Below are positions 45,889 through 54,774 of a stretch of DNA of 64,000 nt, in pieces; the stretch's first letter is position 1; each line of letters starts with the position of its first letter. Both the position numbers and the translations under genes were made by a program. The DNA comes from Dyadobacter soli (GTDB taxonomy: Bacteria; Bacteroidota; Bacteroidia; Cytophagales; Spirosomataceae): contig NZ_FNAN01000001.1 of NCBI RefSeq assembly GCF_900101885.1, positions 528,755 through 592,754 of the forward strand, in the 5' to 3' direction. The notes under the pieces are model-generated. The model saw nothing but the letters and a program-made list of their open reading frames with translations, made no database searches and had not been told where the DNA came from.

Positions 45889-46779
45889 CTAAACATTCTG
45901 GTCTGAAAAACGCGAAAACACGCCCAGCGGCAGCTTTTTACCAAATGAATCGGGAATAAACAGTTCACCGAACTCGTGTTTGATCTCTGTTCCGAAATGC
46001 GCCTTGATCAGGTTTTCGACGATCAGCGCCGAGAAACCGAGCGAGTACAGGTTAATGATAAAAAAGAAGTTTTTCTCCTTCAATAACTGCGCGCACAGCC
46101 TCAACAGTTCATTCAAACTCTCTTCCAGCAGCCATTTTTCGCCGTCAGGCCCGCGCCCGTATGCAGGAGGGTCGAGGATAAGGCCATTGTATTTGTTGCC
46201 GCGGCGTACCTCGCGTTGCACGAATTTCAATGCATCTTCCACTACCCAGCGGATATTGCTCAGCCCGCTCAAATCCATATTCTCCCGCGACCAGCTGATC
46301 ACCTGCTTCACCGAATCGACGTGCGTCACATCCGCGCCGGACGCCTTCGCAGCGAGAGATGCAATGCCGGTGTAGGCAAACAGGTTCAGTACCGAAGGCT
46401 TCTCCTCTCCGGGCATTTGTTTCAAAGTACACGCGATGAAATCCCAGTTGGTAGCCTGCTCCGGGAATACGCCAACGTGCTTAAACGACGACAATGCGAG
46501 CTTCGTACGCAAATGCAGCTCTTTGGTGCGGTATTGGAACACCCATTTCTCGGGCATATCGCCTTTGGTAATCCATTGCCCTTTTTCCTGCGAATTTTTG
46601 TCTTTTTTGAAAACCGCATTCGACCGCGTTTCCCATTCGGCCTCGGACAGGGATTTGTCCCAGATAGCCTGCGGCTCCGGACGCGAAAGCACGTACGGCC
46701 CGAATTTTTCGAGTTTTTCGAACCCGCCGCTGTCGATGAGTTGGTAGTCGGTATGTTGGTCTGGTGAAAGTAGTATCAA
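45889..46779 (-). CDS. Class I SAM-dependent methyltransferase, RlmI/RlmK-like
   Basis: This 296-residue protein has the catalytic domain of 23S rRNA cytosine-C5 or guanine-N7 methyltransferases. The SAM motif is LNLFAYTGIASLAAKASGADVTHVDSVKQVI, and the active-site motif is LILDPPAYGRGPDGEKW. It lacks the N-terminal PUA domain of RlmI, so target choice differs from E. coli RlmI or is set by the first 60 residues. It is cotranscribed with the TPR lipoprotein. Confidence 0.85.
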   Translation of the reverse strand: MILLSPDQHTDYQLIDSGGFEKLEKFGPYVLSRPEPQAIWDKSLSEAEWETRSNAVFKKDKNSQEKGQWITKGDMPEKWVFQYRTKELHLRTKLALSSFKHVGVFPEQATNWDFIACTLKQMPGEEKPSVLNLFAYTGIASLAAKASGADVTHVDSVKQVISWSRENMDLSGLSNIRWVVEDALKFVQREVRRGNKYNGLILDPPAYGRGPDGEKWLLEESLNELLRLCAQLLKEKNFFFIINLYSLGFSALIVENLIKAHFGTEIKHEFGELFIPDSFGKKLPLGVFSRFSDQNV

Positions 46780-46795
46780 GGTAGTTAAATTTAAT

Positions 46796-46895
46796 GACCG
46801 CCGACGGCCGACCGATGACCGCCGATTGGTGTATTGTTACGTTTATTTCGATAATTTTTATGAAATCGGCGGTCGGCCGTCAGTGGTTGGCGGTC
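46796..46895. repeat. GACCGCC-family inverted repeat
   Basis: The arms 46796-46827 and 46864-46895 are near-perfect inverted copies containing GACCGCC, GGCCGACC and GACCGCCGATT blocks, with a 36-base AT-rich centre. Read on the minus strand, the element includes the last bases of the neighbouring gene: its TGA stop (46896-46894) is the start of the TGACCGCC block. It also lies just upstream of the methyltransferase gene. Confidence 0.85.
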
Positions 46896-48465
46896 AATAA
46901 GCGATTTTGTTCAAATAAAACACATTCCTTCTCCCCCTCGTGTTCGGGTCTCCGGCGGCATTCACAATGCGCTGTTCGCCCCAGGCGAGGTAGAAATTGT
47001 CGTACCAGTAGTCGATGTCGTCGGTGCTGGTTTTGCGGACTTTGTCGCCTTCGACGTAGGTATCGTTCGGGATCACACGGTCGCTGTCGATGACCTGGTC
47101 GCCTTTGATGATCTTGCTACGAATGGCGCCGTTATGACTGTAAATCAGCTTGGAATTGCCGTTGTTGAAGGACTGGACCTTGATCTTTTCCTTCAATTCC
47201 ATGCTTTTTACATTATCGAAACTGATGCTGTTGTCCCAGTTCAGGTTACCGTTCTGGTCAATATCCGCGATTACGGCGTGGGTGTAATTGAAACCGTCGA
47301 AAACCTGCGAGTTATAGCCCCGGCCTCCGTACATCGGGTTCCAGAGGTAAGGGTTGTAAAGTCCCATTCCGAATGGGTAACCGTAGCCGCCGTACCCGTA
47401 ACCGAAGCCGCCCATCATACTCGGATTCTGGTAGCGGTATTCCGGATAGAAAACCTCCGCCACAAGCAGGTAATTGGAAGCCTTGGGTACAACGTCGTGT
47501 ACCAGCAGGCGATAGTTCAGTTTCACGTCGTCGCCGCTTTCTTTTTTCTTACGAATGCGCTTCTCCATTTTCTCCTGCTGGCGTTCGCTCATGAAGTTGA
47601 AGAAGTTTTTGAAATCGGTAAAACTGTGGTATTTAGTGAAAACAGTTTCTTCACCAACGATTTTGCTGATGTACAAACCCTGAGAGGCTGCCATGGTGCT
47701 GCTTTGCATATTACGGTAGCCATAAGTACCGATCACAATGCGAACCGAATCGTTCAACACTTGCAAACGGCCGCTGAGTAAAGAGAAGTCGTCCTCAGGA
47801 TCGACGCTCACCTGCGTGTAAAGCTCACCGGTTTCTTCATAGGAACGCGCTACGATTTTGGTCTGCCGGCCTTTTTTAACCGCAAAACACACATTCACTA
47901 AATGCTGCGCCGTATCCACTTCCACGGTTTGAATGGCGTTAGATCCTTTAATGGCCGAAGGTAATACCCTGGTTTGCTGTGTAGTAAGCTGGGTATGGAT
48001 CAAAACCGGTTCGTTACGGACCATTCCGGCCATGAAAACGGAGTAGCCGAGCGTCTTGAAATCGGTAATCTCAAAACGATCGACGGTATTAATGGTAAAA
48101 GTCTCCACGAAACCCGGGCCGACATTGACCTTCACAATCTGGTACAATGAGCTCCGGTATTTGCTGAAAAGCAGGAAAACGGCCTGCCCGTCGTAGGAGG
48201 AAGCGATGTAATCGAGGTTCGCCTCGATCGGGCCGTCGATGGACCACACCCGTTCGAGATTCGTATCGAATTTCTGGACATTGAACGTGCCTTTGTCGGG
48301 CTTGGAAATGAGCAGTACGCCCTGTTTGCCGAGCGGAACAGCCTGGTAGGCCGTGTTACCTGGCAAAGGAAGTTCAATCCGCTTCACTCCCTGGGCAAAA
48401 ACTTGCATGCCCAGGAAGAGTAACGGTAAGACCAGTCCAAAAATGGATCGCTTATTTTTTGTCAT
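46894..48465 (-). CDS. Secreted protein of unknown function with Gly/Tyr-rich insert
   Basis: I do not recognise this 523-residue protein. It has a signal peptide (MTKNKRSIFGLVLPLLFLGM, then QVFAQG; ATG at 48465). The N-terminal half has beta-propeller-like strands (LISKPDKGTFNVQKFDTNLERVW). In the C-terminal third there is a low-complexity Gly/Tyr segment (GGFGYGYGGYGYPFGMG and more) that may be exposed or adhesive. The start overlaps the EVE gene's stop by 14 bases. The stop codon lies inside a repeat element. Confidence 0.7.
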   Translation of the reverse strand: MTKNKRSIFGLVLPLLFLGMQVFAQGVKRIELPLPGNTAYQAVPLGKQGVLLISKPDKGTFNVQKFDTNLERVWSIDGPIEANLDYIASSYDGQAVFLLFSKYRSSLYQIVKVNVGPGFVETFTINTVDRFEITDFKTLGYSVFMAGMVRNEPVLIHTQLTTQQTRVLPSAIKGSNAIQTVEVDTAQHLVNVCFAVKKGRQTKIVARSYEETGELYTQVSVDPEDDFSLLSGRLQVLNDSVRIVIGTYGYRNMQSSTMAASQGLYISKIVGEETVFTKYHSFTDFKNFFNFMSERQQEKMEKRIRKKKESGDDVKLNYRLLVHDVVPKASNYLLVAEVFYPEYRYQNPSMMGGFGYGYGGYGYPFGMGLYNPYLWNPMYGGRGYNSQVFDGFNYTHAVIADIDQNGNLNWDNSISFDNVKSMELKEKIKVQSFNNGNSKLIYSHNGAIRSKIIKGDQVIDSDRVIPNDTYVEGDKVRKTSTDDIDYWYDNFYLAWGEQRIVNAAGDPNTRGRRNVFYLNKIAY

Positions 48466-48865
48466 GTGCCAGGGCAACGATATGGTCGAATTCTTCGCGT
48501 TTGACCGGTACTACCGACAGTCTCGACAAGCGGACGAGGTCCATTTGTTTCAGGAGTTCATCCTTCTTGATCTGTGCGAGCGTAACGGTGCCGGGAAATT
48601 TCTCAACGGGTACTAGGTTCACCACCACCCATCCCGGTTCGTTGGTAGTAGGGTCGGGGTAATGCTCCTTTGAAACCTTGGCCAGCCCAACGACCTCCTT
48701 ACCCTCGTTGCTATGGTAAAACAGCACGGGATCGCCCACTTTCATCGCCATCAGGTTGTTGCGTGCGGCGTAGTTGCGGACGCCGTCCCACATACCTTCG
48801 CCCTCGGCAACGAGGTGGTCCCAGGAGTATTTAAATGGTTCTGATTTTACAAGCCAATGGTTCAT
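48452..48865 (-). CDS. EVE domain protein
   Basis: This 137-residue single-domain protein starts NHWLVKSEPFKYSWDHLV and contains WDGVRNYAARNNLMAMKVGDPVLFYHS, the EVE/PUA-like pattern. EVE domains bind modified bases in RNA or DNA; a stand-alone EVE probably reads modified nucleotides. It lies between menB and the unknown secreted gene and overlaps the latter. Confidence 0.92.
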   Translation of the reverse strand: MNHWLVKSEPFKYSWDHLVAEGEGMWDGVRNYAARNNLMAMKVGDPVLFYHSNEGKEVVGLAKVSKEHYPDPTTNEPGWVVVNLVPVEKFPGTVTLAQIKKDELLKQMDLVRLSRLSVVPVKREEFDHIVALAHDKK

Positions 48866-48917
48866 TCGTACGTATTTGTAATGGTAGTAGTTAAAATGTT
48901 AATCTTTCCCGACTAAA

Positions 48918-49742
48918 TCAAGGGAATTTCGGGAATTTGCTGAAATCAGGTGTTCTTTTTTCCAAAAACGAGCGCTGGCCTTCTTTCGCTTCTTCGCTGA
49001 GGTAGTAGAGGAGTGTTGCATTGCCTGCGAGTTCCTGGATACCGGCCTGCCCGTCGAGCTCCGCGTTGAATGCGCTTTTGAGCATCCGGATCGACAGCGG
49101 GCTTTTTTCCTGGATTTTTTTCGCCCATTCCAATGTAACCGGTTCCAGGTCTTCCAAAGGAACGACCTTGTTCACGAGGCCCATTTGCAATGCGTCCTGC
49201 GCGTCGTACTGGTCGCAGAGGAACCAGATCTCGCGTGCCTTTTTCTGACCTACCACACGGGCAAGGTAAGATGCGCCGAAGCCGCCGTCGAAGCTGCCTA
49301 CTTTCGGGCCGGTTTGTCCGAAACGCGCATTTTCCGCCGCAATGGTAATGTCGCAGATCACGTGCAGTACGTGGCCGCCGCCGATCGCCCAGCCAGCTAC
49401 CATCGCGATAACGGCTTTGGGAATGGAGCGGATCATTTTTTGAAGGTCGAGCACGTTCAGGCGAGGCACATGGTCATCGCCGATGTAGCCGCCGTGGCCG
49501 CGTACCGACTGGTCGCCGCCGGAGCAGAATGCCTTGCCGCCTTCGCCCGTGAGGATGATCACGTCAATGCGCGGATCTTCGCGGCAGATGTGCATCGCGT
49601 CGATCATTTCGGTAACCGTAAGCGGGGTGAATGCGTTATGCTTGTGCGGGCGGTTGATACTGATTTTGGCAATTCCTTCGTGAAGTGTAAACAGGATTTC
49701 TTCGTATTCTTTAATGGTTTCCCATTGAACTGTATTGGACAT
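48918..49742 (-). CDS. menB: 1,4-dihydroxy-2-naphthoyl-CoA synthase
   Basis: MenB closes the ring of o-succinylbenzoyl-CoA in menaquinone synthesis. The 274-residue crotonase-fold protein has [19 protein letters not shown], the oxyanion-hole region [16 protein letters not shown], and [32 protein letters not shown], all diagnostic for MenB. It is divergent from menE at 49927. The other men genes are outside the window. Confidence 0.96.
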   Translation of the reverse strand: MSNTVQWETIKEYEEILFTLHEGIAKISINRPHKHNAFTPLTVTEMIDAMHICREDPRIDVIILTGEGGKAFCSGGDQSVRGHGGYIGDDHVPRLNVLDLQKMIRSIPKAVIAMVAGWAIGGGHVLHVICDITIAAENARFGQTGPKVGSFDGGFGASYLARVVGQKKAREIWFLCDQYDAQDALQMGLVNKVVPLEDLEPVTLEWAKKIQEKSPLSIRMLKSAFNAELDGQAGIQELAGNATLLYYLSEEAKEGQRSFLEKRTPDFSKFPKFP

Positions 49743-49926
49743 AAATCAGATTGGTAAGTTTGAATTAAATGCAATGCGACGGCTCGAAACGGGCGGTTGG
49801 TCATTGCCTGAATGCGCGAAATTACTCATTGTTTGGGTTAGGTTCAAAAACAAATGAATAACTTTCCACCGCATTAAAAACGGGCTATTTACAACCCGGA
49901 GTAATGAATCCGCAGAAATTACAGGT

Positions 49927-50994
49927 ATGATCTGGATAACGGGCAAAACGCTTTGGCAAACGCAGAAAAGGCCAAGAAATCCCTATTTCGCACAGGCTTA
50001 CGACTTTATGAGTAAGTGGCTGGAAGGCAATGAAGAATTTGTGCTGCATACCTCCGGCTCGACCGGAATGCCCAAGCCCATTACCGTCACGCGCGGGCAA
50101 CTGCAAGCGAGCGCGGCCATGACGGGTAAGGCGCTTGCGCTCGGGAGCGGTACCCGTGCGCTCGTGTGCCTGAACGTGGGCTACATTGCCGGGCTGATGA
50201 TGCTCGTGCGCGGCATGGAGCTGGATTGGGAACTGACAGTCACCGAGCCTGCTTCCAACCCGATTGCCGGGCTGGACCATGCAGAATTTGACTTTGTAGC
50301 CATGGTACCGATGCAATTGCAATCCATTCTGGAAAATCCGGCCACCAGCAATCAGGTGAATCGGTTGGGCAAGATATTGCTTGGCGGCGCGCCGGTCGGC
50401 CTGGCACTGGCAGCGCAGATCAAAGGTCTGGATGTGCCGGTTTTCCAAAGTTACGGTATGACGGAAACCGTGTCGCATATTGCATTGAAGGCGTTGAATG
50501 GCCCGGCGGCGAACGATTCGTATGTTTTTCTGCCCGGTATTGAATTCGGTACCGACGAGCGCGGATGTCTGTTTGCTTCCGGCTCTGTTACCAATGGACA
50601 AAGGGTGCAGACCAATGATTTGGTGGAGATAAACGGCAATGCATTCCAATGGATAGGGCGGGCGGACAATGTGATCAATTCGGGTGGTGTAAAAATTGTA
50701 CTCGATCAAGTCGATCAGCACATTGCATTGGTTTTCCTTGATCTGGGTATTTCAAATGCTTTTTTCTGCTGGTGGGAAACGGACGAGAAACTGGGACAAA
50801 AACTGGTGCTCGTGATTGAAAAAGCATTGCATCCCGATCGTGCGGGAAAGCTCGCGGCAGAAATTAGAAGCCGTATTTCGACCTATCAGAACCCGAAACA
50901 TATTTACTTTGCAGAAGCGTTTGCCAAAACCGCAACGGATAAAATTGACAAACGCGCTACATTTCAACAGTTTTTAAAATCTTCGAATGGATAA
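49927..50994 (+). CDS. menE: o-Succinylbenzoate-CoA ligase, short form
   Basis: This acyl-adenylating enzyme activates o-succinylbenzoate for MenB. The 355 residues are shorter than Bacillus MenE (about 480), as in other Bacteroidota. Motifs are FVLHTSGSTGMPKPI (ATP loop), LLGGAPVGLALA, FQSYGMTETVSHIAL and IGRADNVINSGGVKI, and the C-terminal DKIDKRATFQQFL has the catalytic Lys. The last bases overlap the next gene by eight. Confidence 0.92.
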   Translation: MIWITGKTLWQTQKRPRNPYFAQAYDFMSKWLEGNEEFVLHTSGSTGMPKPITVTRGQLQASAAMTGKALALGSGTRALVCLNVGYIAGLMMLVRGMELDWELTVTEPASNPIAGLDHAEFDFVAMVPMQLQSILENPATSNQVNRLGKILLGGAPVGLALAAQIKGLDVPVFQSYGMTETVSHIALKALNGPAANDSYVFLPGIEFGTDERGCLFASGSVTNGQRVQTNDLVEINGNAFQWIGRADNVINSGGVKIVLDQVDQHIALVFLDLGISNAFFCWWETDEKLGQKLVLVIEKALHPDRAGKLAAEIRSRISTYQNPKHIYFAEAFAKTATDKIDKRATFQQFLKSSNG

Positions 50995-51760
50995 GAATCT
51001 TCAAATACCAGGTCAGTACGTTATTCGCTTTCAAACCGCTCCGGTCGTTCCGGCGCCATTTGCCCATTTTTATACCTTGAAAATGGATATTCAATCGGCA
51101 CAGGAGCTGCGCGTGGATTTTGATATTGTTTACAACGACCGTTTGGAGCTCACCGACGATGAGATTTATGACGAAGGTTTCACGAAAGACGATGACTACA
51201 AATGGAAAGGCAGCTTGCCCGCGATCTGGATCGATGAGTTCGCGGATATTCTCGCATCTTCCAAAATCATTCGCAAGCGCGAGGAAAGCGAGTTTGAGGA
51301 TTTTATTGAAATAGAACTCGACGAGGACGACAAACGGGTGACCATCTACCCGGTCGATAAGGAACGCTGGTCGTACTTTTTACAGGAAATGATGCAGGCA
51401 ATCTTCGAAACGGGCGGCCGTGAAAAGCCCTTCGAACTAAGCTACGTCGACATCGATAATGACGCAAAAACAACGATCGACCTGAAAGCGTCGTTTGGCA
51501 AAAAGGAGTTTACATTAAGCAAGAATGCAGGTACGGCCCGTAAACTGGACTGGAACCAGTTGCAGAAAATAATGGACACGATTTACAAAGCTGAATTCGT
51601 GCCCGATAATGCTTCCGAGAGCAAGCCGTCCAAGAAAGGTAAATACATTACAGCTGGTGATGGCTTATGGTACCAGCTAGGCGTGGCGGTTTTGGAAACA
51701 ACCAACAAAAGCAAAGACGTCGCGAAGATCGAGGCGTTATTCAACACGCTTTCGAAATAA
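50987..51760 (+). CDS. Unknown protein translationally coupled to menE
   Basis: I do not recognise this 257-residue protein. It is acidic, has no signal peptide or membrane helix, and mixes strands and helices (RFQTAPVVPAPFAHFYTLKMDI, DYKWKGSLPAIWIDEFADILA, RWSYFLQEMMQAIFETGG). The N-terminal 100 residues could be one domain and the part after about 160 another. It overlaps menE by eight bases and so is made with it. A role in menaquinone synthesis is possible but unproven. Confidence 0.7.
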   Translation: MDKNLQIPGQYVIRFQTAPVVPAPFAHFYTLKMDIQSAQELRVDFDIVYNDRLELTDDEIYDEGFTKDDDYKWKGSLPAIWIDEFADILASSKIIRKREESEFEDFIEIELDEDDKRVTIYPVDKERWSYFLQEMMQAIFETGGREKPFELSYVDIDNDAKTTIDLKASFGKKEFTLSKNAGTARKLDWNQLQKIMDTIYKAEFVPDNASESKPSKKGKYITAGDGLWYQLGVAVLETTNKSKDVAKIEALFNTLSK

Positions 51761-51763
51761 CAA

Positions 51764-52921
51764 TTACTGACGGTATTGGCTCAGCTCCATTTGTAATTCG
51801 TCCACGAGCTGGGCCACCCGTTCCAGTGAAGGCTGAGGTACAGGCATTTGTACGCTTACGAACGCCTTCACTTCCCACACTTCCAGCACATCCTGCAAAG
51901 GAATTTCCAGTTCTTCAATCGATGCATTATCGGACGTCAGCAGCAAAACCCCCGCTGTTTTTACCTGGTTGAATACATTTCTGTAAATCAGGCCGTGACT
52001 TCTTAGCAGGAAAACATATTGCATTCCGTCTTTGATATCGTACCAGTTGCGGATGAACGTGCCTACCAGAATAGAGCCGGGATAGGTGAAATCCTCACCG
52101 CTCTCGAATGCCCGGTAATAGCCAGACGGCAGCGTTGGCAGCTGAAAAAGCGGCAGGCTGTTTAAATAGCCCGGATTTTGAAAGTTGGCAATGTATTCGG
52201 CCTGCTTGTTGCGTGCTACCCATTGAATGGTAGGGAAGTGTTGCGCAGGCTGCTCAACCGCCGCATTGAATTGCGTGTTTTGGTATTGGTTATTGAATGT
52301 AGGAATGCCCGCGGTCGGTTGCTGAAACGCCGCTGCCGGTTGCTGGAAAACCTCCTGCTGAGAGCTGGTTGATCGGGACGCGGTTGGTTGAGCTGCACGC
52401 GGTTGCGGCTCCGACCGATTATATGGCACTGCCTGCGAGCTGGCCGCATTGAATTGCTGCACCGGCTGGGGCGCCCCCGGCTGAGGCGCGGCTGAATGCG
52501 GGTTCTCACCACTTACCGGTTTCAAATTGATCTGCCTCGAAACCTGCCGGAGCGGCTGCTCGGGCTGTTGGTATGTTTCAATGATTTTGGACAATGGCTG
52601 CGGCTCCGTGTAGCCGGGCGTACGCGTGGGCGTAGGCTGGGGCATACCCGAGTGGGAAACGGTCATTTGCCGCGAGGTTGTCAGTGGAAGCGACATTTCG
52701 GGCGTTTCCCTTAGTTTTCGCAGATCATTTTTTAGCAAATTATCCACGCTAACGCCGAATGCGGCCGCCATGTTTTTGAGATTAGTAAGGTTGGGATTGG
52801 CCCTGGCTTCCTCGTAAGCGCCCAGTAACGACCTCTTGATCGCGATCTTACGGGCAAACTGTTCCTGCGTCAGGCCGTTCAGCCTTCTTAGATACTTGAT
52901 GTTGTTGCTGACGATGCTCAT
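51764..52921 (-). CDS. XRE-type transcriptional regulator with degenerate S24-like C-terminal domain
   Basis: Residues 1-65 are a helix-turn-helix (SNNIKYLRRLNGLTQEQFARKIAIKRSLLGAYEEARANPNL). A linker of some 170 residues is very rich in Gln, Pro, Ala and Ser. The C-terminal 150 residues resemble the LexA/S24 peptidase fold (LPSGYYRAFESGEDFTYPGS, VLLLTSDNASIEELEIP, DVLEVWEVKAFVS). The Ser-Met and Lys of the catalytic dyad are not visible, so self-cleavage is unlikely; the domain may dimerise or sense something. The start is MSIVSNNIKY (ATG at 52921). Its targets are unknown. Confidence 0.8.
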   Translation of the reverse strand: MSIVSNNIKYLRRLNGLTQEQFARKIAIKRSLLGAYEEARANPNLTNLKNMAAAFGVSVDNLLKNDLRKLRETPEMSLPLTTSRQMTVSHSGMPQPTPTRTPGYTEPQPLSKIIETYQQPEQPLRQVSRQINLKPVSGENPHSAAPQPGAPQPVQQFNAASSQAVPYNRSEPQPRAAQPTASRSTSSQQEVFQQPAAAFQQPTAGIPTFNNQYQNTQFNAAVEQPAQHFPTIQWVARNKQAEYIANFQNPGYLNSLPLFQLPTLPSGYYRAFESGEDFTYPGSILVGTFIRNWYDIKDGMQYVFLLRSHGLIYRNVFNQVKTAGVLLLTSDNASIEELEIPLQDVLEVWEVKAFVSVQMPVPQPSLERVAQLVDELQMELSQYRQ

Positions 52922-53026
52922 AGTACAACCGATCCGTTCAAACTGCCTACTAATTGACAAATCTTTTAGTAAAAAACGAATTGAGCAACTTTCTTACCTG
53001 TTTTTTTAAATATTTAACATAAAAAA

Positions 53027-53066
53027 GCCGGATCGTCAGGTTTTGCTTAATTCCTGATGATCCGGC
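53027..53066 (-). terminator. Terminator after folD
   Basis: A 14-bp stem (GCCGGATCGTCAGG with CCTGATGATCCGGC, one G-T pair) has a 12-base loop and is followed by TTTTTT on the minus strand. It lies about 70 bases after the folD stop. Confidence 0.85.
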
Positions 53067-53106
53067 GTTTACGGAAATCGCTATTTTACCTCGATTACCA
53101 TCCTTC

Positions 53107-53136
53107 GGCGGTCGGCCGTCAATGGTCGGCGGTCAT
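53107..53136. repeat. GACCGCC-family repeat directly after the folD stop
   Basis: Read on the minus strand, the repeat starts at the base after the folD TAA (53139-53137) with ATGACCGCC, and carries the same GACGGCC and GACCGCCGA blocks as the elements at 10747-10986 and 46796-46895. Confidence 0.8.
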
Positions 53137-54018
53137 TTACTTATAAATCTCCTTCTTGGCAGCCTTGAATGTGTTGGTTAGCAAACCACAAATGGTCATC
53201 AGACCCACACCACCGGGTACCGGGGTAATGAAGCTTGCTTTCGGTGCCACGTCGTTGAAGTCGACATCGCCTTTGATCGAGAAGCCGCTTTTCTTGGTAG
53301 CGTCGGCAACGCGGGTAATGCCTACGTCCACCACGACGGCACCTTCCTTCACGTAATCGGCCTTCACGAATTCAGGACGGCCCAATGCGACGATCAGGAT
53401 GTCGGCCGATTGGCAAATCTCTTTCAGGTTTTGGGTTTTGCTGTGGGTAATGGTTACCGTTGCATTGCCAGGGTAAGTGTTGCGCTGCATGAGAATGCTC
53501 ATCGGCAAGCCCACGATCTGGCTGCGACCGATTACTACGCAATGCTTGCCGCTTGTTTCGATTCCCGCGCGGATAAGCATTTCGAGGATACCGAATGGCG
53601 TTGCGGAAATGTAGGCAGGCAAGCCTTTGCACATTCTCCCGACGTTGATCGGGTGGAAACCGTCCACGTCTTTGGCAGGGTTTACCGCTTCCATGACGGT
53701 GTTTTCAGAAATATGTTTCGGCAATGGCAGCTGAACGATGAACCCGTCCACATCCGGATCGTTGTTCAGTGATTCTACGGCTTCGAGGAGCTGGGCCTCG
53801 GTAATGTCTGCTTCGAAGCGCAGCAGGGTAGAGGTGAAGCCGATTTCCTCGCAACTGCGGATTTTGGAGGCTACATAAGTTTCGCTCGCGCCATCCTGGC
53901 CTACGAGAATCGCGGCCAAATGCGGCTTCTTGCCACCGCCGGCGACCCATTGTTCGACTTCGGCCTTGATTTCAGATTTTATTTGGGAAGAAATAGCTTT
54001 CCCGTCGAGTAGTTGCAT
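53137..54018 (-). CDS. folD: Bifunctional methylenetetrahydrofolate dehydrogenase/cyclohydrolase
   Basis: FolD interconverts 5,10-methylene- and 10-formyl-tetrahydrofolate. The 293-residue protein has [14 protein letters not shown] with the catalytic Lys, [38 protein letters not shown] and the C-terminal [15 protein letters not shown]. It starts three bases after the sirtuin stop, so the two are cotranscribed. Confidence 0.97.
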   Translation of the reverse strand: MQLLDGKAISSQIKSEIKAEVEQWVAGGGKKPHLAAILVGQDGASETYVASKIRSCEEIGFTSTLLRFEADITEAQLLEAVESLNNDPDVDGFIVQLPLPKHISENTVMEAVNPAKDVDGFHPINVGRMCKGLPAYISATPFGILEMLIRAGIETSGKHCVVIGRSQIVGLPMSILMQRNTYPGNATVTITHSKTQNLKEICQSADILIVALGRPEFVKADYVKEGAVVVDVGITRVADATKKSGFSIKGDVDFNDVAPKASFITPVPGGVGLMTICGLLTNTFKAAKKEIYK

Positions 54019-54021
54019 TGA

Positions 54022-54711
54022 TTATTCAGGTAATAAATATTTCTTGATCAGAGTTTGCATTCCGGTAGTTGCCTTTTCCTGAATGAAAATCATGTTGGAT
54101 TTTAAGGTAATGTCCGGTTTGACCGGGTCTACAATGTAAATGCGTCTGCCGATGGGAACATGATGTACAAGCCCCGCCGCCGGGTACACCGCCAGCGACG
54201 TCCCGATCACGAGGAACATATCCGCCTGTTCGGTCACATCCACGGCCGTTTCCATCATCGGTACTTCTTCACCAAACCACACGATATGCGGCCGCAACTG
54301 GCTTCCCAGCTCGCACAGATCGCCCGTTTTGAGCTCCCAGCCCTCCATATCATACACCAGTTTCGGATCTTTCGTGCTCCGCGATTTGAAAAGCTCTCCA
54401 TGCAAATGAATTACTTTCGTGGAGCCCGCTACTTCGTGCAGGTTATCGACGTTCTGTGTCACGATCGTCACATCGAAATGCTTTTCAAGCTCAGCCAGCG
54501 CATAATGCGCCGCGTTGGGCTTCACATCCGCCGCCTGTTTCCGGCGCTCGTTATAGAAGTCGAGCACCAGCTCCTGATTACGGTTCCAGCCGTCGGGTGT
54601 GGCCACGTCCTCGATGCGGAAATTATCCCAAAGCCCATTATTATCTCTAAAAGTACTGATCCCGCTCTCAGCGCTGATCCCTGCTCCGGAAAGTACAACC
54701 AGTTTCTTCAT
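54022..54711 (-). CDS. cobB: Class III sirtuin (NAD-dependent deacylase) lacking zinc cysteines
   Basis: This 229-residue SIR2 protein has the NAD-binding GAGISAESGISTFRD, TQNVDNLHEVAG, the catalytic His104 in LHGEL, and IGTSLAVYPAAGL. Tyr53 and Arg56 (FYNERRKQ) match the YxxR pair that favours succinyl and malonyl groups in class III sirtuins. The four zinc-ligand cysteines that normally lie between LHGEL and RPHIVWFGE are absent; only Cys133 remains. The ATG at 54711 is my choice; one at 54738 adds nine residues. It is upstream of folD in the same unit. Confidence 0.9.
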   Translation of the reverse strand: MKKLVVLSGAGISAESGISTFRDNNGLWDNFRIEDVATPDGWNRNQELVLDFYNERRKQAADVKPNAAHYALAELEKHFDVTIVTQNVDNLHEVAGSTKVIHLHGELFKSRSTKDPKLVYDMEGWELKTGDLCELGSQLRPHIVWFGEEVPMMETAVDVTEQADMFLVIGTSLAVYPAAGLVHHVPIGRRIYIVDPVKPDITLKSNMIFIQEKATTGMQTLIKKYLLPE

Positions 54712-54774
54712 GGGCTTTTTCGTGTTTATCGTGGACATTTGTTTTAAAACGCCACGATCAGATTCGTGGCGGTG

